Source: Alphaproteobacteria bacterium
GTDB lineage: Bacteria > Pseudomonadota > Alphaproteobacteria > Micropepsales > Micropepsaceae
Assembly: GCA_016783965.1 (NCBI GenBank)
Contig: JADHVO010000001.1
Span: forward strand, 496,001 to 560,000
Reading direction: 5' to 3'
DNA: 64,000 nucleotides
Made by a program: the position numbers and the translations under genes
The notes under the pieces: generated by a model
Databases searched by the model: none
Told to the model about the DNA's origin: nothing
The model's input: the letters and a program-made list of their open reading frames with translations, nothing else
Shown: positions 7,492 through 16,195 of the stretch, piece by piece
Position numbering within the stretch: the first letter of the stretch is position 1
Layout: each line of letters opens with the position of its first letter

Positions 7492-8250
7492 TCAGATTCC
7501 CCCGTCGATGTTGATCTTCTGGCCGTTGGCGTAGGGGTTGGCGTCGGACACCAGCCAGGTCACGGCGGCGGCGACGTCTTCGGGGACGCTGACGCGGCCG
7601 AAAGGCGAAGACGCGTCGAGTTTGTGGATGTCGCCGCCGGTGCGGGCCTTGGTGAGGCGGATGCCCATCTCGGTCACGGTCAGGCTGGGCGCCACGATGT
7701 TGGTGCGGATGTTGTGTTGGCGCTCTTCCTTGGCCAGTGTGAGCGCGAGCGCTTCCATTGCCGCCTTGCCCATGTTGTAGGGCGCGCCGTTCGGGCCCAT
7801 GCCCTTGGTCGCGACCGACGAGATCATGATGATGTCGCCGCGCTTCTCCTTGCGCATGTGCGGGATGACGAGCTTGCTCAGATAGTGCGGGCCAAAGGCG
7901 TGCACGCGCACCACGCGCTCCATCTCGGCCGGGTCGGTGTCGGCAACGGCGTTGCCACGTGAGGCGATGCCGGCGTTGTTCACCAGGATGGAGATGGAGC
8001 CGAAATCCTTCAGCACGCCGGCGACCATGGCGACGTCTTCGTCCCAGTTCTCGACGGACGCGGAATAGGCGCGCGCCTTGTGGCCAAGCTTTTCGATCTC
8101 GGCGACGGTTTCCTTGGCGGCGCCTTCGTCGCGGCGGTAGTTCACCGCCACGTCGGCGCCGGCCTCCGCGAGGCTGAGCGCAATGGCCCTGCCGATCCCG
8201 CGACTGCCGCCGGTGACGAGCGCGACGCGGCCCTTGAGTGAGACTTGCAT
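7492..8250 (-). CDS. Short-chain dehydrogenase/reductase (SDR)
   Basis: 252 residues, classical SDR fold. It shows the cofactor motif TGGSRGIG, the structural NNAG, the catalytic Ser in ISSVATKG and the YxxxK pair in PYNMGKAAME, and it ends with the common INIDGG motif. The basic NYRRDE after strand 2 suggests NADPH preference (inference). It follows the enoyl-CoA hydratase gene by 12 bases on the same strand and probably shares its transcript. A role in branched-chain acyl-CoA or fatty acid metabolism is possible, but its substrate cannot be read from sequence. Confidence 0.9.
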   Translation of the reverse strand: MQVSLKGRVALVTGGSRGIGRAIALSLAEAGADVAVNYRRDEGAAKETVAEIEKLGHKARAYSASVENWDEDVAMVAGVLKDFGSISILVNNAGIASRGNAVADTDPAEMERVVRVHAFGPHYLSKLVIPHMRKEKRGDIIMISSVATKGMGPNGAPYNMGKAAMEALALTLAKEERQHNIRTNIVAPSLTVTEMGIRLTKARTGGDIHKLDASSPFGRVSVPEDVAAAVTWLVSDANPYANGQKINIDGGI

Positions 8251-8262
8251 GGTGTTTCCTTC

Positions 8263-9087
8263 TTATGTGTTGGTGTAATTCGGCTTCCGCTTTTCCAGGA
8301 AGGCCGCCATGCCTTCTCTCACGTCGCTGGTCTGACTGGTCAGGATCTGGTTGCGGTCTTCCATGTTGATCGCGGCTTCGAGGCTCCCCGCATCGACGCT
8401 CATGTTCAGGCATTCCTTGGTGAGGCGCAGGCCGAGCGGCGAGGTGGTGATCATCTCCTCGATGTAGGGTTCGGCGGCCCTGGCAAGGTCAGCGTCGGGG
8501 ACGACCTCGCTGACCAGGCCGACCTTCAGCGCGCGATCCGCCTTGATGAAGCGGCCGGTGAGCATCAACTCGGACGCGACCGACACGCCGACGAGGCGCG
8601 GCAGGAAGTAGGAGACGCCGATATCGCAGGCCGACAGGCCGATGCGGATGAAGGCGGCGTTCATCCGGCAGCTTTCACCAGCGATGCGAATGTCGGACGC
8701 CAACGCCAGCGCGAAGCCCCCGCCGCAGGCCGGGCCCTGCACCAGGCTGATGATCGGCTGGCCGCAGCGGCGCATGCGCATCACGATCTCGCTGATACGG
8801 CGCTGGCTGTAGAGGCCGGCGTCCGGCCCGCCCTTCGGCGCATTGGGGTTGGGCGTGTTGCGGCGCTGAGTGGATTCCTTGATGTCGAGGCCGGCGCAGA
8901 AGGCGCGCCCTGCCCCGCGCAGCACGACGATGCGAACGCTGCGGTCGAAATAAAGCTTCGCGAAATAGTCGAGCAGGTCGTCGACGAGCTGCGTGTTCAG
9001 CGTGTTGAGCGCGTCGGGCCGGTTCATTGTGACCCAGTCCACCTGGCCCTTCTTCTCGATCAAAAGCGTTTCGTAGATGGCGGACAT
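8263..9087 (-). CDS. Enoyl-CoA hydratase/isomerase family protein
   Basis: 274 residues of the crotonase superfamily. The oxyanion-hole regions RGAGRAFCAGLDIKE and GPACGGGFALALASDIR are clear, and AFIRIGLSACDIGVSYFLPRLVG matches the following conserved block. I placed the start at the ATG at 9087, with GGAG 8 bases upstream; the open frame extends 11 codons further. It is divergent from mmsA across a 146-bp gap. With mmsA, HIBYL-CoA hydrolase and mmsB nearby, a role in branched-chain acyl-CoA breakdown (for example methacrylyl-CoA hydration) is likely but not proven. The usual second catalytic Glu position is not obvious, so other crotonase chemistry is possible. Confidence 0.87.
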   Translation of the reverse strand: MSAIYETLLIEKKGQVDWVTMNRPDALNTLNTQLVDDLLDYFAKLYFDRSVRIVVLRGAGRAFCAGLDIKESTQRRNTPNPNAPKGGPDAGLYSQRRISEIVMRMRRCGQPIISLVQGPACGGGFALALASDIRIAGESCRMNAAFIRIGLSACDIGVSYFLPRLVGVSVASELMLTGRFIKADRALKVGLVSEVVPDADLARAAEPYIEEMITTSPLGLRLTKECLNMSVDAGSLEAAINMEDRNQILTSQTSDVREGMAAFLEKRKPNYTNT

Positions 9088-9159
9088 GGACGGTCTCCGG
9101 GTGCGCGCGATGTGCAACATTACATCGCGAAATCCGTCTGCTTCACGCGGAAATTAGAT

Positions 9160-9171
9160 TGCCTTAAGGCA
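9160..9171. promoter_or_regulatory. Perfect 12-bp palindrome between divergent catabolic genes
   Basis: TGCCTTAAGGCA is a perfect palindrome in the gap between the hydratase gene and mmsA, placed where one regulator could control both directions. On the plus strand it is followed by a run of seven T, so a short terminator-like hairpin or attenuator is an alternative reading. No regulator gene is visible next to it. Confidence 0.4.
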
Positions 9172-9233
9172 GCTTTTTTTCGCGGGATGGCGGGTGTAGG
9201 AACGACCGCGACACCCCTTCCCGAGAGCAGCTC

Positions 9234-10733
9234 ATGCGCACCATCGGCCATTTCATCAACGGCAAGGCAGTCGAGGGCACATCGGGGCGGTTCGGCGACA
9301 TCTACAATCCCTCGACCGGCGAGGTGCAGGCCAAGGTGGCGTTCGCGACCAAGGCCGAGATGCGCCACGCCGTAGAGGTGGCGAAGAAGGCGTTCGTGGA
9401 ATGGCGCGCGGTCAACCCGCAGCGCCGCGCGCGCGTGATGTTCGCCTTCAAGGCGCTGGTCGAGAAGCACATGGACGAGCTGGCCCACATGCTGTCTTCG
9501 GAGCACGGCAAGGTGCTGGCGGATTCGCGCGGCGACGTGCAGCGCGGGCTGGAGGTAATCGAGTTCGCCTGCGGCATCCCTCACCTGCAAAAGGGCGAGT
9601 ACACGGAAGGCGCGGGGCCGTCGATCGACATCTATTCGATGCGCCAGCCGCTGGGCGTGGTGGCCGGCATCACGCCGTTCAACTTCCCGGCGATGATCCC
9701 CATGTGGATGTTCGGGGTGGCGATCGCCTGCGGCAACACCTTCATCTGCAAGCCGTCGGAGAAGGACCCGTCGGTGCCGATGAGACTGGCGGAACTGATG
9801 ATGGAGGCGGGCGCGCCGGCCGGCGTGCTCCAGGTGGTGAACGGCGACAAAGAAGCGGTGGACGCGATCCTCGACGACCACGACATCCAGGCGGTGAGCT
9901 TCGTCGGCTCGTCGGCGATCGCGCAGTACGTCTATGCGCGCGGCACGGCGAACGGCAAGCGCGTGCAGGCGATGGGCGGGGCCAAGAACCACGCCATCAT
10001 CATGCCGGACGCTGATCTTGACCAGGTGACCAACGAGCTGATCGGCGCGGGCTATGGCTCGGCGGGCGAGCGCTGCATGGCGATCTCGGTCGCGGTGCCG
10101 GTGGGGAAAAAGACGGCAGATGCGCTGGTGGCGCGGCTGAAGCCAAGGGTGGAGAGCCTGAAGGTCGGCGTGGCGACCGATCCGGATGCGGACTACGGGC
10201 CGATGGTCACGGCGCAGCACCGCGACAAGGTGAAAGCCTATATCGACCAGGGCGTGAAGGAGGGCGCCAGGCTGGTGGTCGACGGACGCGGCTTCAAGCT
10301 CCAGGGCTACGAGAACGGGTACTACCTCGGCGGCTCGCTGTTCGATCACGTGACGCCGGAGATGGGCACGTACCAGGACGAGATCTTCGGGCCGGTCTTG
10401 CAGATCGCGCGGGCGGAGGATTTCGACAGTGCGCTGGCGCTGCCGACCAACCATCAGTACGGCAACGGCGTGGCGATCTTCACCCGCGACGGCGACGCGG
10501 CACGCGAATTCGCGAGCCGCGTGCAGGTGGGCATGGTGGGCATCAACGTGCCGATCCCGGTGCCGCTCGCCTATCACACCTTCGGCGGCTGGAAGCGGAG
10601 CGCCTTCGGCGACGTGAACCAGCACGGGCCAGAAGGCGTGCGGTTCTGGACGCGGGTCAAGACCGTGACGGCGCGCTGGCCCAAGGGCGGCGTGCGCGAG
10701 AACGCAAGCTTCGTCATCCCGACGATGAAGTAG
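9234..10733 (+). CDS. mmsA: Methylmalonate-semialdehyde dehydrogenase (CoA-acylating)
   Basis: 499 residues, the usual MmsA length. NAD-binding and aldehyde dehydrogenase motifs are present: GITPFNFPAMIP, FVGSSAIAQYVY and the catalytic C281 in the MmsA-type context GSAGERCMAISV. MmsA converts methylmalonate semialdehyde to propionyl-CoA with NAD and CoA in valine (and thymine) breakdown. It is followed after 12 bases by the HIBYL-CoA hydrolase gene and then mmsB, a coherent distal valine pathway. The start ATG follows a short purine-rich sequence. Confidence 0.95.
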   Translation: MRTIGHFINGKAVEGTSGRFGDIYNPSTGEVQAKVAFATKAEMRHAVEVAKKAFVEWRAVNPQRRARVMFAFKALVEKHMDELAHMLSSEHGKVLADSRGDVQRGLEVIEFACGIPHLQKGEYTEGAGPSIDIYSMRQPLGVVAGITPFNFPAMIPMWMFGVAIACGNTFICKPSEKDPSVPMRLAELMMEAGAPAGVLQVVNGDKEAVDAILDDHDIQAVSFVGSSAIAQYVYARGTANGKRVQAMGGAKNHAIIMPDADLDQVTNELIGAGYGSAGERCMAISVAVPVGKKTADALVARLKPRVESLKVGVATDPDADYGPMVTAQHRDKVKAYIDQGVKEGARLVVDGRGFKLQGYENGYYLGGSLFDHVTPEMGTYQDEIFGPVLQIARAEDFDSALALPTNHQYGNGVAIFTRDGDAAREFASRVQVGMVGINVPIPVPLAYHTFGGWKRSAFGDVNQHGPEGVRFWTRVKTVTARWPKGGVRENASFVIPTMK

Positions 10734-10745
10734 GGTCGTGCGGGG

Positions 10746-11780
10746 GTGAGCGAGGCGGAAATCCTGTTCGAGAGGCGCGGCGTGGCGGCGATCGTCACGC
10801 TCAACCGGCCGCAGGCGCTGAATGCGCTGACGCACGGCATGGCGGTGGCGCTGCATGCCCAGCTGAAGGACTGGGCGGCGGACGACGCGGTGAAATGCGT
10901 GCTCGTGGAGGGCGCGGGCGAGCGCGCCTTCTGCGCCGGCGGCGACATCCGCACGCTGTATGACTCGGGCAAGGCGGGCACGCCTTACGCGGTCGAGTTC
11001 TATCGCGACGAGTACCTGCTGAACGCGTACATCAAGCACTATCCCAAGCCGTACATCGCGCTGATCCGCGGCATCGTGATGGGCGGCGGCGTGGGCGTGA
11101 GCGTGCACGGCAGCCACCGCATCGCGGACGAGAGCACGCTGTTCGCCATGCCGGAGACCGGCATCGGCCTGTTCCCGGACGTGGGCGGGAGCTTCTTCCT
11201 GCCGCGCCTGCCCGGCGAGATCGGCATGTACCTGGCGCTGACCGGCGCGCGGCTGAAGACGGCGGATGCCTTGTATGCGGGCGTGGCGACGCACTACGTG
11301 CCGGCGAAGCAGCGCGAAACGCTGATCGAGAAGCTGTGCGGCGGCGAGAGCGTGGCGGTGGCGTTGCGCGAGCTGGCGGAAGATGCGCCCGAGGCGCCGA
11401 TGGCGGCGCATCGCGAGAAGATCGATGTGGCGTTCGCAGCGCATGCGGTGGACGGGGTACTGGAGCGGCTGGAGCGCGACGGCTCGGACTGGGCGCTCGA
11501 TGCGGCGAAGCAGATCCGCGGCAAATCGCCGACGGCGACGCGGCTCGCGTTCCGGCAGCTGCGCAAGGGCACAAATCTCTCCTTCGACGGTTGCATGCGG
11601 ATGGAATTCCGCATGGTGAACCGGGTGATCGCGGGCCACGACTTCTACGAAGGCGTGCGCGCCACCATCATCGACAAGGACGGCAAGCCGAAGTGGAAGC
11701 CGGCGACACTGGCCGAAGTGCCGGAAGCCGACATCGACCACTACTTCCTGCCGCTGGGCGAAAAGGAGCTTCCGCTATGA
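10746..11780 (+). CDS. 3-hydroxyisobutyryl-CoA hydrolase
   Basis: 344 residues, crotonase superfamily, HIBCH type. Characteristic blocks are GERAFCAGGDIRTLY, RGIVMGGGVGVSVHGSHRIA, FAMPETGIGLFPDVGGSFFLPRL and the C-terminal EFRMVNRVIAGHDFYEGVRA segment. The enzyme releases 3-hydroxyisobutyrate from its CoA ester, the step before MmsB. The start is a GTG 12 bases after mmsA. Its stop overlaps the mmsB start as ATGA, which fits coupled expression. Active-site Glu (PETG) and Asp (PDVG) are present. Confidence 0.93.
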   Translation: MSEAEILFERRGVAAIVTLNRPQALNALTHGMAVALHAQLKDWAADDAVKCVLVEGAGERAFCAGGDIRTLYDSGKAGTPYAVEFYRDEYLLNAYIKHYPKPYIALIRGIVMGGGVGVSVHGSHRIADESTLFAMPETGIGLFPDVGGSFFLPRLPGEIGMYLALTGARLKTADALYAGVATHYVPAKQRETLIEKLCGGESVAVALRELAEDAPEAPMAAHREKIDVAFAAHAVDGVLERLERDGSDWALDAAKQIRGKSPTATRLAFRQLRKGTNLSFDGCMRMEFRMVNRVIAGHDFYEGVRATIIDKDGKPKWKPATLAEVPEADIDHYFLPLGEKELPL

Positions 11781-12667
11781 GCACCGTGGCCTTCATCGGA
11801 GTCGGCAACATGGGCGGGCCGATGGCTCGCAATCTTCTCAAGGCGCAGGAGCAGGTGCTGGCGTTCGACGTGAGCCCAGCGGCGCTGAAGCCGGTCGTCG
11901 ACGCGGGCGGCAAGGAAGCGGCGACCGCGCTGGAGGCCGTGACGGACGCGGACATCGTCATCACCATGCTTCCGGCGGGGGCGCATGTGCGCTCGGTTTA
12001 CCTGGAAGACGCGAGCGTGCTGACGGCGGCGCGCAAGGATGCGCTGCTGATCGACTGCTCGACCATCGACATCGACTCGGCGCGCGCGGTGCACGTGGCG
12101 GCGCTGAAGGCCGGGTTCGATTTCCTCGATGCGCCGGTGTCGGGCGGCGTCGGCGGCGCGGAAGCGGGCACGCTGGCGTTCATGTGCGGCGGCTCGGACC
12201 GCGCGTTCGCGCGGGCGAAGCCGGTGCTGGAGAAGATGGGCAAGCGCATCGTGCACGCGGGTGGCGCGGGCGCGGGCCAGGCGGCTAAGATCTGCAACAA
12301 CATGCTGCTCGCGATCTCGATGATCGGGACATGCGAGGCATTTGCGCTGGGCGAGAAGCTGGGGCTGGAGCACCAGAAGCTGTTCGACATCATCTCCGCC
12401 GCGTCGGGGCAATGCTGGTCGGTCACGACCTACTGTCCGGTGCCGGGACCGGTGCCGGCGGCGCCGTCGAACCGCGACTACACCGGCGGCTTCGCGACGA
12501 ACCTGATGCTGAAGGACCTGAAGCTGGCACAGGCCGCCGCCGCGGGCGCCGGCGCAACGACGCCGCTGGGCGCAGAAGCGGCGCAGCTCTATTCGCTGTT
12601 CGCAGCGAAAGGGAACGGCGGTGTGGATTTCTCCGGCATCATCCGGATGCTGCGGGGTGAGCTGTAA
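11777..12667 (+). CDS. mmsB: 3-hydroxyisobutyrate dehydrogenase
   Basis: 296 residues, beta-hydroxyacid dehydrogenase family. The N-terminus FIGVGNMGGPMARNLL is the NAD-binding Rossmann motif. The substrate-binding block DAPVSGGVGGAEAGTL and the catalytic Lys block GQAAKICNN follow. It oxidises 3-hydroxyisobutyrate to methylmalonate semialdehyde, the substrate of MmsA encoded upstream. The ATG overlaps the preceding stop. I excluded the long upstream open frame, which is only a shadow over the hydrolase gene. The length is normal for the family. Confidence 0.95.
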   Translation: MSTVAFIGVGNMGGPMARNLLKAQEQVLAFDVSPAALKPVVDAGGKEAATALEAVTDADIVITMLPAGAHVRSVYLEDASVLTAARKDALLIDCSTIDIDSARAVHVAALKAGFDFLDAPVSGGVGGAEAGTLAFMCGGSDRAFARAKPVLEKMGKRIVHAGGAGAGQAAKICNNMLLAISMIGTCEAFALGEKLGLEHQKLFDIISAASGQCWSVTTYCPVPGPVPAAPSNRDYTGGFATNLMLKDLKLAQAAAAGAGATTPLGAEAAQLYSLFAAKGNGGVDFSGIIRMLRGEL

Positions 12668-12674
12668 AGTCCGG

Positions 12675-12902
12675 TCAAGACTCCGACTTCGAAAATTCAG
12701 TGTTCGAATAAACGATTAGGTGGTTGACCAAATCGCCGTGCGGGACATTTTCCGCCAACTCTTTTCCGCCCCATCCATGAGTCATCATGTGGACGTGGGT
12801 GGTCTTGCCCCGCAGACTTCGTAGCTCGGAGATAAGGGCGTCTATGCCGGCGTCGTCGAGAAACAGCTCGACCGCGCCGTTGAACAATGTCGCTGCGATC
12901 AT
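12675..12902 (-). CDS. Imm32-like immunity protein
   Basis: 75 residues. The pattern of a beta/alpha N-terminus, then HVHMMTHGWGGKELAE and a final LIVY strand strongly recalls the Imm32 family of bacterial immunity proteins (conserved H-x-H and WGG-x-EL). Imm32 proteins are predicted to protect against toxins of polymorphic toxin systems. Here it is encoded 10 bases after the FHA-protease gene on the same strand, so it may instead be part of that operon. No partner toxin is visible nearby. The family call is from motif memory and needs a profile search. Confidence 0.65.
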   Translation of the reverse strand: MIAATLFNGAVELFLDDAGIDALISELRSLRGKTTHVHMMTHGWGGKELAENVPHGDLVNHLIVYSNTEFSKSES

Positions 12903-12912
12903 TTTGCCGCCC

Positions 12913-14859
12913 TTAGTGCGTTGACTGGTTCGGCCCCTGCCCCACGTCGCCGCCGTTGTCGCCGCCGCTTGCGGGCGGCGGTTGAGCGGGATGGGTTGGC
13001 GCTGCCGGGTGTTCGGGCGTTGGCTGGTCCGGGTTTGCCGGGGGCTGTGTCGGCGCGGGCTGGGCGGGCGGCGTGTGGCCGGTGCGGCTGGAGCCGGTCT
13101 GCTGGCCGTTGCCGGGCGCAGGCTTCGAAGTCGACCAGTAGACGTTCAGCTTGAACGGAACCGGCGACGTGTCGGGCGAACCGTTGTCGGTGGCTTCGGA
13201 GATCACCGCGATCTTCACCTTGCCGGGCGTGCCGGCAGGCACCTCGAGCACCGTCAGCGGGCCGTCGGCGACATACACGGTCGTGTCGAGCAGCGAGCCG
13301 GGATCGTCGGCGTTGTAGACCACGACGCGGATCGGCTTCTTAGACGGGGTGTAAGCCGTCACGAGATAGCGCGTGTCGGCGGCGAGACCGAAGTCGTAGG
13401 TCTCGGCCGAGCGCTTGTCGAACAGCGCATCGGGCGCGCCGGTCTGGCCATCCTTGGAGAAGGAGGTGAGCTTGCCTTCCGTCTCCTCGAACGACTTGGC
13501 GTACACCGCGGCGATGGCTTCCGGCGGGCGGCTCCAGCGCGTCAGCGCGTCGGCCCACATGCGCCGGTTGTCGGCAAGATCCGCACTGGCGCGGCCGTTC
13601 ATCAGCTCGACCAGCAGGTCCACGCGCTGCGCGAAGTTCACCAGCGCCGCGTTCGGGATGCGGCCTTCCTTGGACGTGATGTTGTTGCCACCCGACAGCA
13701 GCGCCACGACATTGCCGTTGGCGTCGAAGATCGGGCTGCCACTCGCGCCACCGGCCGAGGGCAGCGAATCCTCGATCAGCTGCGCCGGGCCGCCGTCCGC
13801 CGTCAGGAAGAAGTTGCGCAGCGAGGTGATGATGCCGACCTGCGAGGTCGGCGTCGGTGCATTGGTGTCGAAGCTGACCAGGTTCTCCGCCGGATAGCCG
13901 ATGAAGGCGATGGGCTGGCCCGCATGCAGCGCCTTGAGCGTGACGTCTTTGGCCAGCGGCAGCGGATCGGGGATGCCGTCCTGGCGGTCGGGAATCAGCA
14001 CCGCGACGTCGTAGGCCGGCGAGAGCTGCACCTCGCGCAGCGCACCGGTGCTCGCCTTCTTGTAGGCGTCGGCCACCGTGGCGTTGAACGCGGCATAGGC
14101 AGGGTGAACGAGAGCGTCGGTGATCGTATATTCCGTATAAGGAGCAACAGGCGAGCGCACGACGAGGCGATAGCCCTTGCTGCGCGCTTCGGTCAGCATC
14201 TCGCCGACATGCGCGTTGGTGGCGAACGCCCTGGTGCCGTCGGGCATCTGCACCACCCATGCGGTGGCGCCGCTATGCGAGCCGCCGCCGGCGTCGACCT
14301 CGTCCACCAGGAACACCGACTTCTGGTACTTCGCAATGATGGCGGAGAAATCGGTGCCCGAACCAGCGCTGGCGTAGATCGGCTGGATGGAATCGCGGAG
14401 CGACCAGTAGGCGAACAGCCCGACCAGCAGCAGGAGGGCGACGGCGCCGCCCAGGATGTGCGTCCAGCGTGCGTTGGAACGCGCGACATCGGCTTCGGTG
14501 GCGCTGCGCCCCTGCGGCTCGGTCGAGACGTAACCGGCGGCATGCGCGGTCGCCGGTTCGAGCAGAAGGCGCGGGCCTTCCTTGGTACCAAGGCGAACTT
14601 CGTTGGCGCCACCGAGTTCCTGCCCGTCGAACACGTCCCTGCCGTAGAGATAGACACGGTGGTGCGGGTTGATCACGAACTTGTACGCACCGGCCTCATG
14701 CCGGAGCGCGAAGTGATCGTGGCCGATGATCGCCATCTCCTCGGGGAACGCGACCTCCGAGCCGGGCGTGCGGCCGAAGCGGATGGTCTGCACCGTGTCG
14801 TCGAAATCGAGAACCTTGTCGCGATACGGCGGCGACTTGTACGTGACCTTGAGTGTCAT
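12913..14859 (-). CDS. FHA domain - membrane segment - trypsin-like serine protease
   Basis: 648 residues. Residues 1-100 form an FHA-like phosphothreonine-binding domain (IRFGRTPGSEVAF, IGHDHFALRHE). A single membrane segment lies at about 135-153. A trypsin/DegP-like protease follows, with H217 (ATNAHV), D284 (YDVAVLI) and S374 (GGASGSP). The C-terminus from about 600 is Pro/Thr/Gln-rich. This predicts a cytoplasmic phospho-sensing domain joined to a periplasmic protease. Downstream of a Ser/Thr kinase and a TPR protein on the same strand, it is a natural target or partner of that kinase (inference). Its catalytic triad is complete. Confidence 0.9.
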   Translation of the reverse strand: MTLKVTYKSPPYRDKVLDFDDTVQTIRFGRTPGSEVAFPEEMAIIGHDHFALRHEAGAYKFVINPHHRVYLYGRDVFDGQELGGANEVRLGTKEGPRLLLEPATAHAAGYVSTEPQGRSATEADVARSNARWTHILGGAVALLLLVGLFAYWSLRDSIQPIYASAGSGTDFSAIIAKYQKSVFLVDEVDAGGGSHSGATAWVVQMPDGTRAFATNAHVGEMLTEARSKGYRLVVRSPVAPYTEYTITDALVHPAYAAFNATVADAYKKASTGALREVQLSPAYDVAVLIPDRQDGIPDPLPLAKDVTLKALHAGQPIAFIGYPAENLVSFDTNAPTPTSQVGIITSLRNFFLTADGGPAQLIEDSLPSAGGASGSPIFDANGNVVALLSGGNNITSKEGRIPNAALVNFAQRVDLLVELMNGRASADLADNRRMWADALTRWSRPPEAIAAVYAKSFEETEGKLTSFSKDGQTGAPDALFDKRSAETYDFGLAADTRYLVTAYTPSKKPIRVVVYNADDPGSLLDTTVYVADGPLTVLEVPAGTPGKVKIAVISEATDNGSPDTSPVPFKLNVYWSTSKPAPGNGQQTGSSRTGHTPPAQPAPTQPPANPDQPTPEHPAAPTHPAQPPPASGGDNGGDVGQGPNQSTH

Positions 14860-14919
14860 GAATCCCCCTGAACGCTCAGCTTATGGTGGTTTGCGGCCGC
14901 ACGGAATCGCAAAAAACAG

Positions 14920-15030
14920 TGTCATGGCCCGCGACTGCGGGCCACCCAGCTGACGTCTGCACCCGCGTTCGCGGAAGGATCACCCGTATACAGAACCGAA
15001 CGGGGGGGCCCGCAGTCGCGGGCCATGACA
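14920..15030. repeat. 111-bp element with perfect 24-bp inverted arms
   Basis: Bases 14920-14943 and 15007-15030 are exact inverted copies of each other (24 of 24), beginning TGTCATGGCCCGCGACTGCG and separated by 63 bases. The element fills most of the 178-bp gap between the TPR protein and FHA-protease genes. Elements with the same TGTCAT...ATGACA ends occur at 58212-58311 (diverged) and, more loosely, at 7366-7484. The perfect arms suggest recent arrival or strong selection for pairing. Confidence 0.85.
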
Positions 15031-15037
15031 GTTGAGA

Positions 15038-16195
15038 TTAAAGCGGCTTCAGCCCCATCTGCATCAGCGAGCGATTCGCCTGGGTGCGGGAACCCGCGAT
15101 GTCGCCCTTGCGCACTTCGAAGCGCAGGAATGCTTTCGTGTAAAGGTCGCGCGCGGACTGTTCCTCGCCGGCCAGCAGGCGCGCTTCCGATTCCGTCACC
15201 ATGTCGTAGTAGTCGCGCATCGCGTCGACATCGACGCCCGATCTGGCGAGCTGTGCGTTGCGGGCGGCGAAGATCTCGACCAGCCGCTGGGCCAGCGCAC
15301 GGGCGCGGGTGTCCTGCTGCCACAGCATCAGCGCGGCGGCGTTGACACCGAGATAGAGATTGCGCTCGCGGCTCACCTGCCAGCCCTTGAGATAGAGCTT
15401 GAGCGCCTGCGCCAGCGCGGTGGTGGGGCCGCGGCCGCCTTCCCACCACGACTTGAGTGCACCTGCGGTGATGCCGAGCGTCTCTTCGTCTTCGGAGAAC
15501 TTGCCGGAAAGGGTTTTGAGTCGCTCGATCGCCTCTTCCGGGTGACCGGCCCTGCGCAAGCCGAGTGCAAAGAGCTGGTTGAGGCGGATGTCGTCGGGGA
15601 CGCAGGCGAGCGCGCGTTGCAAGACCTGCTGCGCCTGGTCGGCGTGGCCGCAGGAAATCAGCTGCTCCGCAACCATCGCCGACAAGGCGGGCAGATGCGC
15701 CACGCGGTCATCACAGCAGCCGAGCAGTTCGCCGGAGAGGTCCTTGTCGGTATCCCGGCGCAGCAGGCTGAGCACTTTCGCCACCGTCCCGCCGGACAGC
15801 GGGGTGGAGAGGCCGAAGCTTTCATCGGCGGGCTTCGCGTGGGGCCCCCGGAAATAATCCTCCATGTACCAGTTAAGCCAGGGGCCGAGGCACAGCGCGG
15901 CGAAATCGGCATCGTGCGGCGAGAGCGGGCGCAGGATGTGGCGCGCGTCGTTGGAGAGGCGCCGCAGCGCGTGGCCGAGATAGAGCGCGGGGCGCGAGAT
16001 GCAGGAGAGCCGCTCCAGCGTGTCGAGATTGGCGAAGACCTGATTGCCGGGATCGAGGTTGAGAGCGGCGACGGCGCGGGCCGAGGTGACCTCCAGCGCC
16101 CGGCCGCAGTAGAAGATCGCAGCCTCCGGCATATCGCTCTTCAGTGCGCGATTGATGGCGCCGAGGTCACGGTCCAGGTCGTAACCGTCGATCAT
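15038..16195 (-). CDS. TPR protein with TRAFs-binding/TPR-S-like region
   Basis: 385 residues, helical-repeat protein with no signal peptide. The N-terminal half is unrecognised. Residues about 200-380 look like TPRs, including RERNLYLGVNAAALMLWQ, which resembles the GINAA-type motif of the TRAFs-binding domain, grouped with TPR-S sensors in proposed bacterial conflict systems. I start it at the ATG at 16195, which overlaps the kinase stop as ATGA; the longer open frame upstream overlaps the kinase and is not credible. Tight coupling to the kinase suggests a complex or a sensor-effector pair. Function is inferred only. Confidence 0.78.
   Translation of the reverse strand: MIDGYDLDRDLGAINRALKSDMPEAAIFYCGRALEVTSARAVAALNLDPGNQVFANLDTLERLSCISRPALYLGHALRRLSNDARHILRPLSPHDADFAALCLGPWLNWYMEDYFRGPHAKPADESFGLSTPLSGGTVAKVLSLLRRDTDKDLSGELLGCCDDRVAHLPALSAMVAEQLISCGHADQAQQVLQRALACVPDDIRLNQLFALGLRRAGHPEEAIERLKTLSGKFSEDEETLGITAGALKSWWEGGRGPTTALAQALKLYLKGWQVSRERNLYLGVNAAALMLWQQDTRARALAQRLVEIFAARNAQLARSGVDVDAMRDYYDMVTESEARLLAGEEQSARDLYTKAFLRFEVRKGDIAGSRTQANRSLMQMGLKPL

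Noticed and set aside
9120-11741. 873-codon minus-strand frame opposite mmsA and the hydrolase gene
   Set aside because: Sequence is a His/Arg/Ala-rich shadow of the real plus-strand genes. No motif or start signal supports it.
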